DNA of 39,983 nucleotides, taken from positions 1 through 39,983 of the forward strand of contig JAFRSP010000073.1 of NCBI GenBank assembly GCA_017427525.1. The letters are read 5' to 3'. The translations under genes and the position numbers were made by a program. Position 1 is the first letter of the stretch; each line of letters begins with the position of its first letter. The stretch comes from Clostridia bacterium. GTDB lineage: Bacteria > Bacillota > Clostridia > Oscillospirales > Feifaniaceae. The notes beneath the pieces are model-generated. The model did not search any database. It saw nothing but the letters and a program-made list of their open reading frames with translations, and was not told the DNA's origin. Of this stretch, positions 7,815-15,999 are shown piece by piece.

Positions 7815-9842
7815 TTACAGCAGCTCGGGGTAGCTTTCGCGCAGCGTGCGGGAGATGGCGGTGCACAACTTTTGGCGCGCCTGCTCCACAGGAAGATCGA
7901 GCTGAGCGCCGGCATTGGTGGCATGACCGCCGCCGCCGAACTGCTCCATGATGAGCTGAACGTTAATCACGCCGAGCGACCTTGCCGAGATATAGGTTTT
8001 GGAACGGTCGGGATAGAGCACAAAGGAGGCCTCCACCCCTTCGATATCCAGCATTTCATCGGCCGCCTGTGCGGCTGCGACCGAAAGACCGTCGCAGGGA
8101 CCGTCTGTCCAGCTGGAGAGCACGGTGATCCGCTCATGACGGCTGGCCGAGCTGATGATACCGGTGCGCAGGGCGTAGCTGTCGAAATCCACCTGGAAGA
8201 GCTTTTTGACCTCGATGGTGTCGCCGCCCATCTTTTTGAGGAAGGCGGCCGCCTCGAAGGTGCGGTAAGAGGTGTGGAAAGAGAAATTGTTGGTGTCGAG
8301 CACAATGCCGGCCAGCATGGCCTCGGCCTCCCGCTTGCGCAGGGCGTTGCCTCCCAGGCTGTATTGGGCCAGTTCGCAGACGAGTTCGGAGGCCGAAGAG
8401 GCATAGGGCTCGTGATAGGAGAGGTCGCTCTCGATGGTGGAGGCCATCCGACGATGATGGTCGATCAGTACAACCTTTGCCGCGCCCTTCAGCAGATCGG
8501 CGGATTCCAGCAGATCGGGGTTGTGGGTATCGACCACGATCAGCAGAGTGGAGGAGGTGACGAGGTCGAGAGCCTCCAGGGGGGAGACGAAGCAGCCCTC
8601 ATATTCCGGAAGCTGTTCCACATGGTGGATCAGCGAACGTGCGGGGGAGGATTTCCGATCGATCACGATGTGCACCGGTTTTGATTTGGCCATGGCGAGG
8701 CGTGCCATGCCCACAGCCGCGCCGACCGAGTCGAAATCGGCCCTTCGGTGCCCTGTGACGAGCACGCTGGTGCACTCGTTCAGCAGTTCGGCCAGCGACT
8801 GTGCGATCACGCGGGACTTGACCTTGGTGCGGCGCTCGACCGTGCGGGTTTTGCCGCCGAAGAATTCGAGGTTTGCGCCCTGCTTGACCGTGGCCTGGTC
8901 GCCGCCGCGGCCCAGTGTAAGCTCAAGGGCCGAGCGGGCCAACTCGTAGTTTTCGGCAAAGCTTGCGCCGCCGGCCCCCACGCCGATCGAGATGGTGGGT
9001 TCCAGCGCGCCCACGTCGCTCTCGCTCTCTCCCACGCGGATGGCGCGCACGGCGTCGAGCACCGAGAACTTGTCGCTTACGAAGGAGGTGAGGTGGCGTT
9101 CCTCAAAGACGAAGAGATACCGGCTGCGTTCGGTAAGCTGCAAGATCCCGCCGGTGGGGGCTGCCCACTCGTTGAGCACCGTGTCCACGGCGCCCAGGAT
9201 GAGGGCCTTGTCGCCCTCGCGGACGTTTTGGGAGATCTCCTCCAGATTGTCGATCAGGATGTGGGCCACAACGGGACGGGAGACCTTGTATTCATTGGCC
9301 AGAGCCGTGTGCTCCGTGATATCGAAAAAGGTGAGTAAGAGCAGGTCGTTTTTCTGCCCGATCTCACGGAATGGAGAGGCGTAGACCCGGAACATGCTCT
9401 TGGCAATGGGGATCACAACCCCGTCGGTGAGCTCAGGGTCGGCGAATTTCTGAGGAGAGAAGCCAGGGATCGATTCACGGATATCGTGCCCGGGAGAAGG
9501 CCCCTGCCCGATCAGGCGGTGGAAGGCCTCGTTGTACCACACCAGCGCGCCGCTGCGCCGCACCGCCGCCACCGGAAGGGCGGAATTCAGAAAGGAGATG
9601 GAGTCGCTGTCCAACCTGCGCTCGGCGGCGTCGAGCTGTTTTTGCAGGCGGCGTCCGACTCTGCCGAACGGAAGGGAATAGACGATGATTCCGACCACGA
9701 GCAGGATGCCCTGTGCAAGGGCTGCACGCAGATCGAAGAGCGCCGTGACGGCCAGAATCAACAGGCTGACAAACAGCAGCGCCATACGTCGTACCGCGCG
9801 ATATTGCCCGACTACAGGCCGTTTGCCTTGAGAAACTTTCAT
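7815..9842 (-). CDS. gdpP: Cyclic-di-AMP phosphodiesterase GdpP (DHH family)
   Basis: 675 residues. It hydrolyses c-di-AMP to pApA and so controls potassium, osmotic and wall homeostasis. Two N-terminal membrane helices (about 20-34 and 40-57) are followed by a PAS-like domain (about 85-175) and a degenerate GGDEF domain (about 190-330). The DHH catalytic domain has the first metal motif GHRRADFDSVG (364-374), a VVDTHNPD motif (436-443) and DHHRR (461-465). The DHHA1 domain ends with FGGGGHATNAGA (635-646). ATG at 9842 has GGAG 8 nt upstream; an upstream in-frame extension of about 100 residues is low-complexity and not family-like. The order DUF2232-gdpP-rplI matches yybS-yybT-rplI of Bacillus. 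Confidence 0.96.
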   Translation of the reverse strand: MKVSQGKRPVVGQYRAVRRMALLFVSLLILAVTALFDLRAALAQGILLVVGIIVYSLPFGRVGRRLQKQLDAAERRLDSDSISFLNSALPVAAVRRSGALVWYNEAFHRLIGQGPSPGHDIRESIPGFSPQKFADPELTDGVVIPIAKSMFRVYASPFREIGQKNDLLLLTFFDITEHTALANEYKVSRPVVAHILIDNLEEISQNVREGDKALILGAVDTVLNEWAAPTGGILQLTERSRYLFVFEERHLTSFVSDKFSVLDAVRAIRVGESESDVGALEPTISIGVGAGGASFAENYELARSALELTLGRGGDQATVKQGANLEFFGGKTRTVERRTKVKSRVIAQSLAELLNECTSVLVTGHRRADFDSVGAAVGMARLAMAKSKPVHIVIDRKSSPARSLIHHVEQLPEYEGCFVSPLEALDLVTSSTLLIVVDTHNPDLLESADLLKGAAKVVLIDHHRRMASTIESDLSYHEPYASSASELVCELAQYSLGGNALRKREAEAMLAGIVLDTNNFSFHTSYRTFEAAAFLKKMGGDTIEVKKLFQVDFDSYALRTGIISSASRHERITVLSSWTDGPCDGLSVAAAQAADEMLDIEGVEASFVLYPDRSKTYISARSLGVINVQLIMEQFGGGGHATNAGAQLDLPVEQARQKLCTAISRTLRESYPELL

Positions 9843-10047
9843 AGCGGGAGCTCCGTTTCTGGCGCGGCGGCGCTCCTCACGGAGGAGCCCTTTCGAGAGA
9901 GACCGCTGCGCCGTAATTTCCGAAAACAAGGCGGCGGGGAGAAGCCCGCAGGAGTCGCCCTCTTCGGAGGAGATTGCTGAAAAAGAACGAGAGAAACGCC
10001 GCTGCTCAGATAAAGAGAGGGCGGAGGGTGACGTTTTGCGAATGGGG

Positions 10048-11136
10048 TCACCTGGTTCTGGGGAAGAGAGTTTCAAACACGCCGCAGATTGAGAAAAAGA
10101 GCAGGAGCGAGGTGGGCGGCAGGAAGAAGAAAAGGGGAAGCACCAGCAAGAAGGCAAAGCCCCTTCCGAAGCGGGTCAGAAGACGACGCACCCCGTTGAC
10201 GCCCGCAATGGCAAAGGGAAGTGAGAGCACGATCAAGAGCTGGGAAGCGGCCAGAGCCGGAACCCCTTTGCCGAAGGAGGCAACGCCCGAGCAGAGCACA
10301 AAGCAGACGGCGCCGATCCGCGAGAGCGAGAAGCCCTCGGTGACATATCCGATACGAGGCGGCTGATTTCCGTCGGCCCTGAGGAACCAGGTGACAAAAC
10401 AGAAGGCGCCGACCATGGCAATGGCGGTCAGCAGAGCCGGAAGGTAGTTGAGCACCAGGGAGACGGCGGCTTCCCGCGTGTAGCTCGGAAGGCCCGCCGG
10501 AACCGACTCCACACCGGAGGAGGCCATGAGTTGGGTGACCTGCTTATAGTATGCAATGTAGGACTCGCCTGAGGACAGCAAAAACTCGCGCAGCGCCGGC
10601 ACGGTAAAGCTGCCCTGTGAGGTTACCACCGACTGAACCAATGAGGCAAGCAGTGCCACAAGGTTGAAAGCCGCGACGAGGGAGAGAAGGCCCTTGTAGT
10701 CGAGCTTATGACGGAAGAAACTGACCAGCAGCAGGGGAATCAATAGCAAGAGGGCGGTCGTCACGCCGGCGCTGGTGCCGGATACCAGGGAGGTGCCGAT
10801 GCCGACACCGACTGCGCCCAGAGCCCCTACCGGCAGACTGCGCGAATAGGAGGCAAAGGTGGCAAATGTGAGATAGAGCATCGTGGAGCCGATCAGGAGC
10901 ATCATGAGCTGAGCCGAGGCCATCACGGCGTTCGAGCCGGTCAGCGAGAGGGAGAGCACCAGATTGACGAGGATCGCGCCCGTGGTGTCGGGCGAGAGTC
11001 CGCCGGCCAGAGAGCTGGCGGAAAAAAAGCAGAGAGCCAGCGCCAGCGAAAGCTTGAGCAGCCGTCTGCTGGGCGGGGGATCCTGCCAAATCATCGGATC
11101 GGCAGACGCGGGTTGGGGAGAGATCTGTCGGTTCAA
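10048..11136 (-). CDS. Polytopic membrane protein, DUF2232/YybS-like
   Basis: 362 residues with about seven to eight hydrophobic segments beginning near residue 26, a cytoplasmic N-terminus of about 25 residues and a very hydrophobic C-terminus. Size, topology and position immediately upstream of gdpP-rplI-dnaB match the YybS (DUF2232) family of Firmicutes, whose role is unsettled. No catalytic motif is visible. The TTG start at 11136 is chosen because GAAAGGAAG lies 6 nt before it and the longer frame runs into the rarA end; the gap to rarA is 53 nt. A 205-nt space to gdpP holds only a short hairpin (9872-9888). The identification rests mainly on context. Confidence 0.8.
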   Translation of the reverse strand: MNRQISPQPASADPMIWQDPPPSRRLLKLSLALALCFFSASSLAGGLSPDTTGAILVNLVLSLSLTGSNAVMASAQLMMLLIGSTMLYLTFATFASYSRSLPVGALGAVGVGIGTSLVSGTSAGVTTALLLLIPLLLVSFFRHKLDYKGLLSLVAAFNLVALLASLVQSVVTSQGSFTVPALREFLLSSGESYIAYYKQVTQLMASSGVESVPAGLPSYTREAAVSLVLNYLPALLTAIAMVGAFCFVTWFLRADGNQPPRIGYVTEGFSLSRIGAVCFVLCSGVASFGKGVPALAASQLLIVLSLPFAIAGVNGVRRLLTRFGRGFAFLLVLPLFFFLPPTSLLLFFSICGVFETLFPRTR

Positions 11137-11189
11137 ATGAAGCTTCCTTTCGTTGTCTTTCAAAAAATCTGGATACGGAAAAACAAGGC

Positions 11190-12440
11190 TTATGTGCGGT
11201 TCTTGATTTTGTCCCAATAGGCGGCGGCCGCCTGTTCGGTGCGGTTATCTCCGAAGGTATAATACCGCGCACCGCGGAGCAGATCGGGCAGATATTGCTG
11301 CCGGATCCAGTGGTCGGGACAGTCGTGGGGGTAAACGTAGGTCAGGCCGCGGCCAAGCTTTGCCGCGCCGCTGTAATGCGCATCGCGCAGGTGGGCGGGG
11401 ATTTCACCTCCGCCGGTTTTGCGCAGATCGGAGAGCGCGGCGTCGATGGCGCAGACGCCGGAGTTGGATTTGGGCGAAGTCGCCACCAGGATCACCGCGT
11501 CGGCCAGGGGAATACGGGCTTCTGGCAGGCCGAGATCGCGCGCCATGTCGCAACAGGCCTTGACTATGGGGAGAATCTGTGGGTAGGCCAGCCCCACATC
11601 CTCCGCGGCCGTCACCATCAGGCGGCGGCAGGCCGAGGCGAGATCGCCGCCCTCGAGCAGACGGGCAAGGTAGTGCAGGGCAGCATCGGGGTCGCTGCCG
11701 CGCAGAGACTTCTGGAAGGCGCTCATCACATCGAAATGACTGTCTCCATCCCGATCGTAGCGCACGGCCGACTGCTGTGTCACGGAGGCGGCCTCCTCCA
11801 GCGATACGTTGCCGCGGCAGGTCAGGGTCAGCAGTTCCACGGCGTTGATGGCCTTGCGCACATCGCCCCCGCAGGAGGCGGCGATGTAGTGGTCCACCCC
11901 CTCCGCACGGTGCAGCGGCGCGGCGCCCTCGGCCTCCACAAAGGCGAAGGCGTGCTCCACCACCGGCAGCACCTCCTCAGGCGTCAGCGGACGGAATTCA
12001 AACACGGTGGAACGGGACAGAATAGCGGGATAAATATAAAAATACGGATTTTCCGTGGTGGAGGAGATTAGGGTGGTCTTTCCGTTTTCGGTGCTTTCCA
12101 GCAGGGTCTGCTGCTGCTTCTTGTTGAAATATTGGATCTCGTCGATATAGAGCAGGATCCCGTCGGGCGCGAGCAGCGTGCCGGTTTGGGAGATCGCATC
12201 GCGGATCTCGCCGCTTCCGGCGGTGGTAGCGTTGATCCGCACCAGAGTTTTTCCCGCATGGCGAGCCAGGATGTCGGCCACGGTGGTCTTTCCGATACCG
12301 GGAGGGCCGTAAAAAACCATGTTGGGAATCGTCCCGGATCGGGCGATGGCGCTCAGAAGCCCGGTCTCGCCCAAAAGATGGCGCTGCCCGGCCACTTCCG
12401 AGAGTTCCTTCGGACGCATTCGATCCGCCAACGGCTGCAT
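11190..12440 (-). CDS. rarA: Replication-associated recombination protein RarA (MgsA)
   Basis: 416 residues. It is an AAA+ clamp-loader-like ATPase that acts at stalled replication forks. The N-terminus LADRMRP-ELSEVAGQ-HLLG is the family signature. Walker A GPPGIGKTT lies at 45-53 and Walker B LLYIDEI near 96-102, with sensor 1 STTENPYF after it. C-terminal helical tetramerisation domains carry the LPEARIPLADAVI and YPHDCPDHWIRQQYLP motifs. ATG at 12440 has AAGGAG 8 nt upstream; a 26-residue longer frame is not conserved-looking. It is the first gene of the operon, behind a consensus promoter. Confidence 0.96.
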   Translation of the reverse strand: MQPLADRMRPKELSEVAGQRHLLGETGLLSAIARSGTIPNMVFYGPPGIGKTTVADILARHAGKTLVRINATTAGSGEIRDAISQTGTLLAPDGILLYIDEIQYFNKKQQQTLLESTENGKTTLISSTTENPYFYIYPAILSRSTVFEFRPLTPEEVLPVVEHAFAFVEAEGAAPLHRAEGVDHYIAASCGGDVRKAINAVELLTLTCRGNVSLEEAASVTQQSAVRYDRDGDSHFDVMSAFQKSLRGSDPDAALHYLARLLEGGDLASACRRLMVTAAEDVGLAYPQILPIVKACCDMARDLGLPEARIPLADAVILVATSPKSNSGVCAIDAALSDLRKTGGGEIPAHLRDAHYSGAAKLGRGLTYVYPHDCPDHWIRQQYLPDLLRGARYYTFGDNRTEQAAAAYWDKIKNRT

Positions 12441-12500
12441 GCAGACAACTCCTTTCCCGCGGCTGCGTGGATTCTGAAAAGGATACCATACCATCGTATT

Positions 12501-12529
12501 ATTATAGCGGATAAACACGCTCCTTTCAA
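12501..12529 (-). promoter_or_regulatory. Sigma-A promoter of the rarA-ftsH operon
   Basis: On the minus strand, TTGAAA (12524-12529), a 17-nt spacer and a perfect TATAAT (12501-12506) lie about 60 nt upstream of the rarA ATG. No convincing terminator or equally good promoter was seen between here and 1681, so it probably serves all eight genes. Confidence 0.85.
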
Positions 12530-12660
12530 GCTTTTTCTAGGCATCACGGTTCCCGCCGGAAAGAGGGCTGATCTACAAAAGGCAGGCCGGTGGGGACCGC
12601 TGAGGGGAAGAGGGAAGATCGAAATGTGTCAGTTTGCAATTTTTGACGGAGGCCGCGCCG

Positions 12661-12689
12661 TTGCCTTCATCCGGCGCCTGTGGTATGAT
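12661..12689 (+). promoter_or_regulatory. Extended -10 promoter directly in front of dus
   Basis: TTGCCT (12661-12666), a 17-nt spacer and TATGAT (12684-12689), preceded by TGG as an extended -10. Transcription should begin near 12696, the A of the dus ATG. The MinD promoter at 21846-21874 uses the same TGGTATGAT core. Confidence 0.75.
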
Positions 12690-12695
12690 AGCAGC

Positions 12696-13688
12696 ATGGA
12701 AAATATGATGTTTCACAAGCTTTTATTTTCGAATCCCGAGCCGCCGGTGCTGCTGGCTCCCATGGCAGGCGCGACCGATCTGGTTTTTCGCAAGCTCTGC
12801 CATTCCTTTGGGGCCGACGCGGCCGTGACCGAAATGGTCAGTGCCAAGGCGCTCTGCTTCGGCGACAAAAAAAGCCTTCTCATCGGGGAAGTCGCGCCGG
12901 AGGAGCGGCCGACCGCCGTGCAGCTCTTCGGTCATGAGAGCGAGACGATGGCCCGCGCCGCCGCCCTGCTTCCGGGGGAGACCTTCGATTGGATCGATCT
13001 CAATATGGGCTGCCCGGTGCACAAGGTGGTCTCGAGCGGGGACGGCAGCGCCCTCATGCGGGATCCGAAGCGGATCGCAGAGATCGTGCGGGCGGTTGTC
13101 GCCGCCGTGGACAAACCGGTCACCGTGAAGCTGAGAGCAGGAATCGACGGGGTGGAGAGCGCGCCCGAGTGCGCGCGCGCCGCGCAGGAGGCCGGAGCTA
13201 GCGCCGTGACGGTACACGCACGGATGCGTGAGCAGTATTATGCCCCTAGCGCAGACTGGAGCGTGATCGCGCGGGTGAAGCAGGCGGTACAGATCCCCGT
13301 GTTTGCAAACGGGGATATCGACTCTCCACAGGCGGCGCTCGCCGTGCTGCGCGAGACCGGGGCAGACGGCGTGATGATCGGGCGTGCCGCGCTGGGCAAC
13401 CCCTTTTTATTGGGACAGGTGAAGGCCGCGCTTGCAGGGAGGGAGATCCCGCCCATGCCGTCGCCATGCCGTCGTCTCGAGGTGGCGAAGGCGCACATTG
13501 CGGCGTTGGTGGAGCTCAAGGGGATGCGGATCGGCATGCTGGAGGCCCGCTCCCACATGGGGTGGTATCTCAAGGGGATGCGGGGCGCATCGCAGCTTCG
13601 GGAGCGCTGCAACCATCTCTCGAGCCTCAAAGAGCTGGACGATCTGATCGTGCTGGCGCTCCGCTTTCAGGAGGAGGCCTCTTCCTGA
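12696..13688 (+). CDS. dus: tRNA-dihydrouridine synthase (DusB-like)
   Basis: 330 residues, standard length. It is an FMN enzyme that reduces uridines in the D-loop of tRNA. The TIM-barrel N-terminus has APMAGATD (21-28), the catalytic cysteine is in NMGCPVHKVV (Cys106) followed by SSGDGSALMRDP, and the NGDI and GVMIGRAALGNP flavin-phosphate motifs are present. The C-terminal helical domain contains EARSHMGWYLKGM. ATG at 12696 gives the longest sensible start; ATGs at 12705 and 12708 are alternatives. No ribosome binding site precedes 12696, and the promoter's -10 box ends only 6 nt before it, so the message would be leaderless or nearly so. It may be cotranscribed with the downstream sigma gene (119-nt gap, no terminator seen). 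Confidence 0.95.
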   Translation: MENMMFHKLLFSNPEPPVLLAPMAGATDLVFRKLCHSFGADAAVTEMVSAKALCFGDKKSLLIGEVAPEERPTAVQLFGHESETMARAAALLPGETFDWIDLNMGCPVHKVVSSGDGSALMRDPKRIAEIVRAVVAAVDKPVTVKLRAGIDGVESAPECARAAQEAGASAVTVHARMREQYYAPSADWSVIARVKQAVQIPVFANGDIDSPQAALAVLRETGADGVMIGRAALGNPFLLGQVKAALAGREIPPMPSPCRRLEVAKAHIAALVELKGMRIGMLEARSHMGWYLKGMRGASQLRERCNHLSSLKELDDLIVLALRFQEEASS

Positions 13689-13807
13689 AGCGGAAACGAT
13701 GCACCGCAGCTTTCGCGGAAAACGGAAACACAGAGAAAGACAAAAAAGATAGAACACCCGCGCCACGCCTGTCTGAAAGCCGCGGGGAGTAAGGAAGCAG
13801 GAAAGGG

Positions 13808-14440
13808 ATGAACATGCCGGACAAGAGAAGCGACGCCGACATTGTGCAGGCTGTGCTGGAGGGAGAGATCGACGCCTTTGAGGTTTTGGTTCAACGGTAT
13901 CAGAAAAAGGTCTACAACACGGTCCTTCGTCTGGCAGGCCATGCTGCGGAGGCAGAAGACCTCTCGCAGGAAGTGTTTTTGAAGCTGTATCGCGGGCTCT
14001 CTTCTTTTCGAGGGGAGAGCAGCTTTTCTACATATCTTTACAGGATCGCCGCCAACACGGCCATCGACGCGCTGCGGCGCGCTTCGCCGCAGGCCATCAG
14101 CCTGTCGGCCGAGGATGAGGAGGGCGAACCCTATGAGCTCGCCCTCTCCAACGGAGAGCCGCTTCCGCTCGAGCTGCTCGAGAGAGAAGAGCGCAGGGCC
14201 GCCATTCGGGAGGCGATCGACGCCCTTCCCCCGCATCACCGCACGGTGATCGTGCTGCGGGAGATCGAGGGGATGTCGTATCAGGAGATCGCCAGGGTCC
14301 TGTCGGTTGAGGAGGGCACGGTGAAAAGCCGGATCAACCGTGCACGGGCAGGGCTGAGAGAATTGCTTTTCAGGGGGAACTATTTTAAGGGATATACGAC
14401 AAAAGAAGCGAAGACCGAAAAGGAGGTGCAGCGGGCGTGA
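13808..14440 (+). CDS. ECF-type RNA polymerase sigma factor (sigma-70 family, SigW/RpoE-like)
   Basis: 210 residues. Region 2 is clear: FEVLVQRYQKKVYNTVLRL, then AEDLSQEVFLKLYRGLSSF and SFSTYLYRIAANTAIDALRR, covering core binding and -10 recognition. Region 4 follows an acidic linker of about 40 residues: ALPPHHRTVIVLREIEGMSY, then QEIARVLSVEEGTVKSRINRARAGLRELL, with the helix-turn-helix. Region 3 is absent, which defines group 4. ATG at 13808 has GAAAGGG 1-7 nt ahead; ATG at 13814 is an alternative. The stop overlaps the anti-sigma start by 4 nt, so the pair is translationally coupled. The stimulus is not evident from the sequence. Confidence 0.93.
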   Translation: MNMPDKRSDADIVQAVLEGEIDAFEVLVQRYQKKVYNTVLRLAGHAAEAEDLSQEVFLKLYRGLSSFRGESSFSTYLYRIAANTAIDALRRASPQAISLSAEDEEGEPYELALSNGEPLPLELLEREERRAAIREAIDALPPHHRTVIVLREIEGMSYQEIARVLSVEEGTVKSRINRARAGLRELLFRGNYFKGYTTKEAKTEKEVQRA

Positions 14441-15306
14441 ATTGCGAACAGGTGATTCAAAAAATGGAACAGCCGTTTGAGCAGCTCTCGCCCGCGGAAC
14501 GGGGAGCGCTGCGAGAGCACATTTGCTCCTGTGAGCGCTGTGCACAGGCCTTTGCGTGGCAGTTCACCCTCTCGGGACTGGTGAATGAGCTGGAAGAGGT
14601 CGACCCGCCGGAAGGCTTTTCCGAGCGGGTGATGCAGGCAGTGCGGGCCGAGGCGGCAGAGTCCGGCGCTGCGGCGGAGTATACCGACTTGAAGCAGAAG
14701 AAGCGGCATGTCCTGAATTGGACGAGACGAATGGGAGCCGTGGCCGCCGCGCTGCTGGTGATCGCCATGGCGCCGACCGCGCTGCGCGTGGTTAGACAAA
14801 AAGGCGCCGCGCCCGAGCAGGCGGCAGATTCGGCAGCCGTGGAAACGGAGCAGTCTGAGCCGATGGTATTTGCCAAAAAGAAGATGGCGCCCCCGCAGGA
14901 ATTTGAGAATACGGCCGATGAATCGTCGTATGGCGGTGCATCAGAGGAAGGGGTGCAGCTCTCCGAAGAAGAGATTTCCGAGCCCTCCGTGTTCGCATGC
15001 AGTGGGTTGGAAGACGATGTGCCCGAGGAGGCCGTGGCAAATGCGGGAAAATACGACGCGGGGTATACCGGAAGCGGAGAGACGCGCTTTTTCGCCTGTC
15101 CTCCGCCCGAGAGACCTTTGCCCGACTGGCAGGAGATCCTGCCGACCGACCTGATTGAAAGCGAAGAGCAGGTGACGGCCGTGACCTGGGCCGAGCAGCC
15201 CCCCGAGAACTACGACGAGTTCGTGCAGGGAGAGGAGTTCGACTGCTATGTGATCGCCTCCGACGGCGGTTATGTACTCTGCTTGGTCGAGCGGCAGGCG
15301 GAGTGA
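14437..15306 (+). CDS. Membrane anti-sigma factor with zinc-binding (ZAS/zf-HC2) domain
   Basis: 289 residues. The N-terminal cytoplasmic ZAS domain shows Cys3 and the H-x3-C-x2-C signature (His28, Cys32, Cys35) that holds the ECF sigma factor inactive. One membrane helix lies at about 99-120 (RRMGAVAAALLVIAMAPTAL). The remaining 170 or so residues are an acidic, Glu/Pro-rich outer domain with two cysteines, which may sense the envelope signal or be cut by proteases. GTG start at 14437 overlaps the sigma stop by 4 nt and has AGGAGG 10 nt upstream. Sigma/anti-sigma pairing is certain from context; the sensory role of the outer domain is inferred. Confidence 0.88.
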   Translation: MNCEQVIQKMEQPFEQLSPAERGALREHICSCERCAQAFAWQFTLSGLVNELEEVDPPEGFSERVMQAVRAEAAESGAAAEYTDLKQKKRHVLNWTRRMGAVAAALLVIAMAPTALRVVRQKGAAPEQAADSAAVETEQSEPMVFAKKKMAPPQEFENTADESSYGGASEEGVQLSEEEISEPSVFACSGLEDDVPEEAVANAGKYDAGYTGSGETRFFACPPPERPLPDWQEILPTDLIESEEQVTAVTWAEQPPENYDEFVQGEEFDCYVIASDGGYVLCLVERQAE

Positions 15307-15321
15307 CAGAGAAAGATAAAG

Positions 15322-15360
15322 AAAGGCGGCGGCAGGCTTTTTGCATGTCTCCGCCTTTTT
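15322..15360 (+). terminator. Terminator after the sigma/anti-sigma operon
   Basis: AAAGGCGG (15322-15329) pairs with CCGCCTTT (15351-15358), then TT. The loop and downstream flank carry a 14-bp direct repeat CTTTTTGCATGTCT (15337-15350 and 15355-15368). Confidence 0.7.
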
Positions 15361-15518
15361 GCATGTCTGGGCCTGCGTGGTTGTCCTCTGTTCATGGCAG
15401 AGCGGCGGGCCCGGGGAGAGCACGGCTTATGCGAATATCTGCCATGGGACCGCGGATTCATGGAAAAGCAGGAGCGAATATACGGCCGCTCTGGAGGAGA
15501 GAGCGGGAGGAGGGGCTC

Positions 15519-15547
15519 TTGCATTTTTTCAAAAACCGGAGTATAAT
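15519..15547 (+). promoter_or_regulatory. Promoter of the thiamine operon
   Basis: TTGCAT (15519-15524), a 17-nt spacer and a perfect TATAAT (15542-15547). The predicted start near 15554 is immediately before the riboswitch P1 stem. Confidence 0.8.
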
Positions 15548-15555
15548 AAAACAAA

Positions 15556-15652
15556 TTCAATGCAGGGGAGCTTGTGCAAGCAGGCTGAGAGGAAGTCTTT
15601 GGGCTTCGACCCTTTACCTGATGTGGATAATGCCGCCGTAGGGAGTATCGAA
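15556..15652 (+). promoter_or_regulatory. TPP riboswitch (THI element)
   Basis: The conserved cores are present in order: GGGGAGC, GCTGAGA, GACCCTT, ACCTGATGTGGATAATGCCG and CGTAGGGAG. The P1 stem forms between TTCAATGC (15556-15563) and GTATCGAA (15645-15652). It binds thiamine pyrophosphate and, with the terminator at 15665-15702, should switch off the thiM-thiE-tenA message when TPP is plentiful. Confidence 0.95.
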
Positions 15653-15664
15653 CACGCCCCTTTT

Positions 15665-15702
15665 CAGGAGGATGCCACAAAAGGCATTCTCCTGTTTTTA
15701 TT
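15665..15702 (+). terminator. Riboswitch-controlled intrinsic terminator
   Basis: CAGGAGGATGCC (15665-15676) pairs with GGCATTCTCCTG (15683-15694) with one G-T pair, followed by TTTTTATT. It lies 13 nt after the TPP aptamer and is the likely expression platform. Confidence 0.85.
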
Positions 15703-15999
15703 GTCTCACCGAATGTTCAGAAAGGAGGATCGGAAACCACGTTTGTGGCGGGCTGAGGGGGAGCGCCCTGAGCCTTGTATATCAGCGATGGGAAGCCGTG
15801 TTCCGGCGTGAGAGGAAGCCAGCAAGCTTCGACCGACCTTCCATTTGGTTTCCGGGGGAAAACCGAATCGATGATTGGAAGCGTCGCGGTATACAGCCGT
15901 TTTCTGATCCTTTCAAATGGATTTCGCTCATGAACGAATCAGCAAGCATTCGACGGCCGGCACACGACGCAAAGACTGCTAATGAAGGAGAAGAGAAGT
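15703..15999 (+). other. Long untranslated leader between the riboswitch terminator and thiM
   Basis: 297 nt without a convincing gene. It contains several hairpins: an ATTTGGTTTCC/GGAAAACCGAAT arm pair at about 15842-15868 and a GATTTCG...CGAATC arm pair at about 15921-15941 around a TCATGA centre. A GGGC-rich stem lies near 15748-15770. An open frame crosses it (15672-16019), but it begins inside the terminator stem with no ribosome binding site. Its purpose is unknown: a second regulatory RNA, or a decayed gene. Confidence 0.4.

Noticed and set aside
9872..9888. GCTCCTC-acg-GAGGAGC hairpin between the DUF2232 gene and gdpP
   Set aside because: A 7-bp stem with no T tract on the operon strand; not a terminator, and no regulatory logic seen.
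13692..13729. Two GGAAAC motifs upstream of the sigma gene as an autoregulated ECF promoter
   Set aside because: GGAAAC resembles an ECF -35, but no matching -10 element stands 16-17 nt downstream of either copy.
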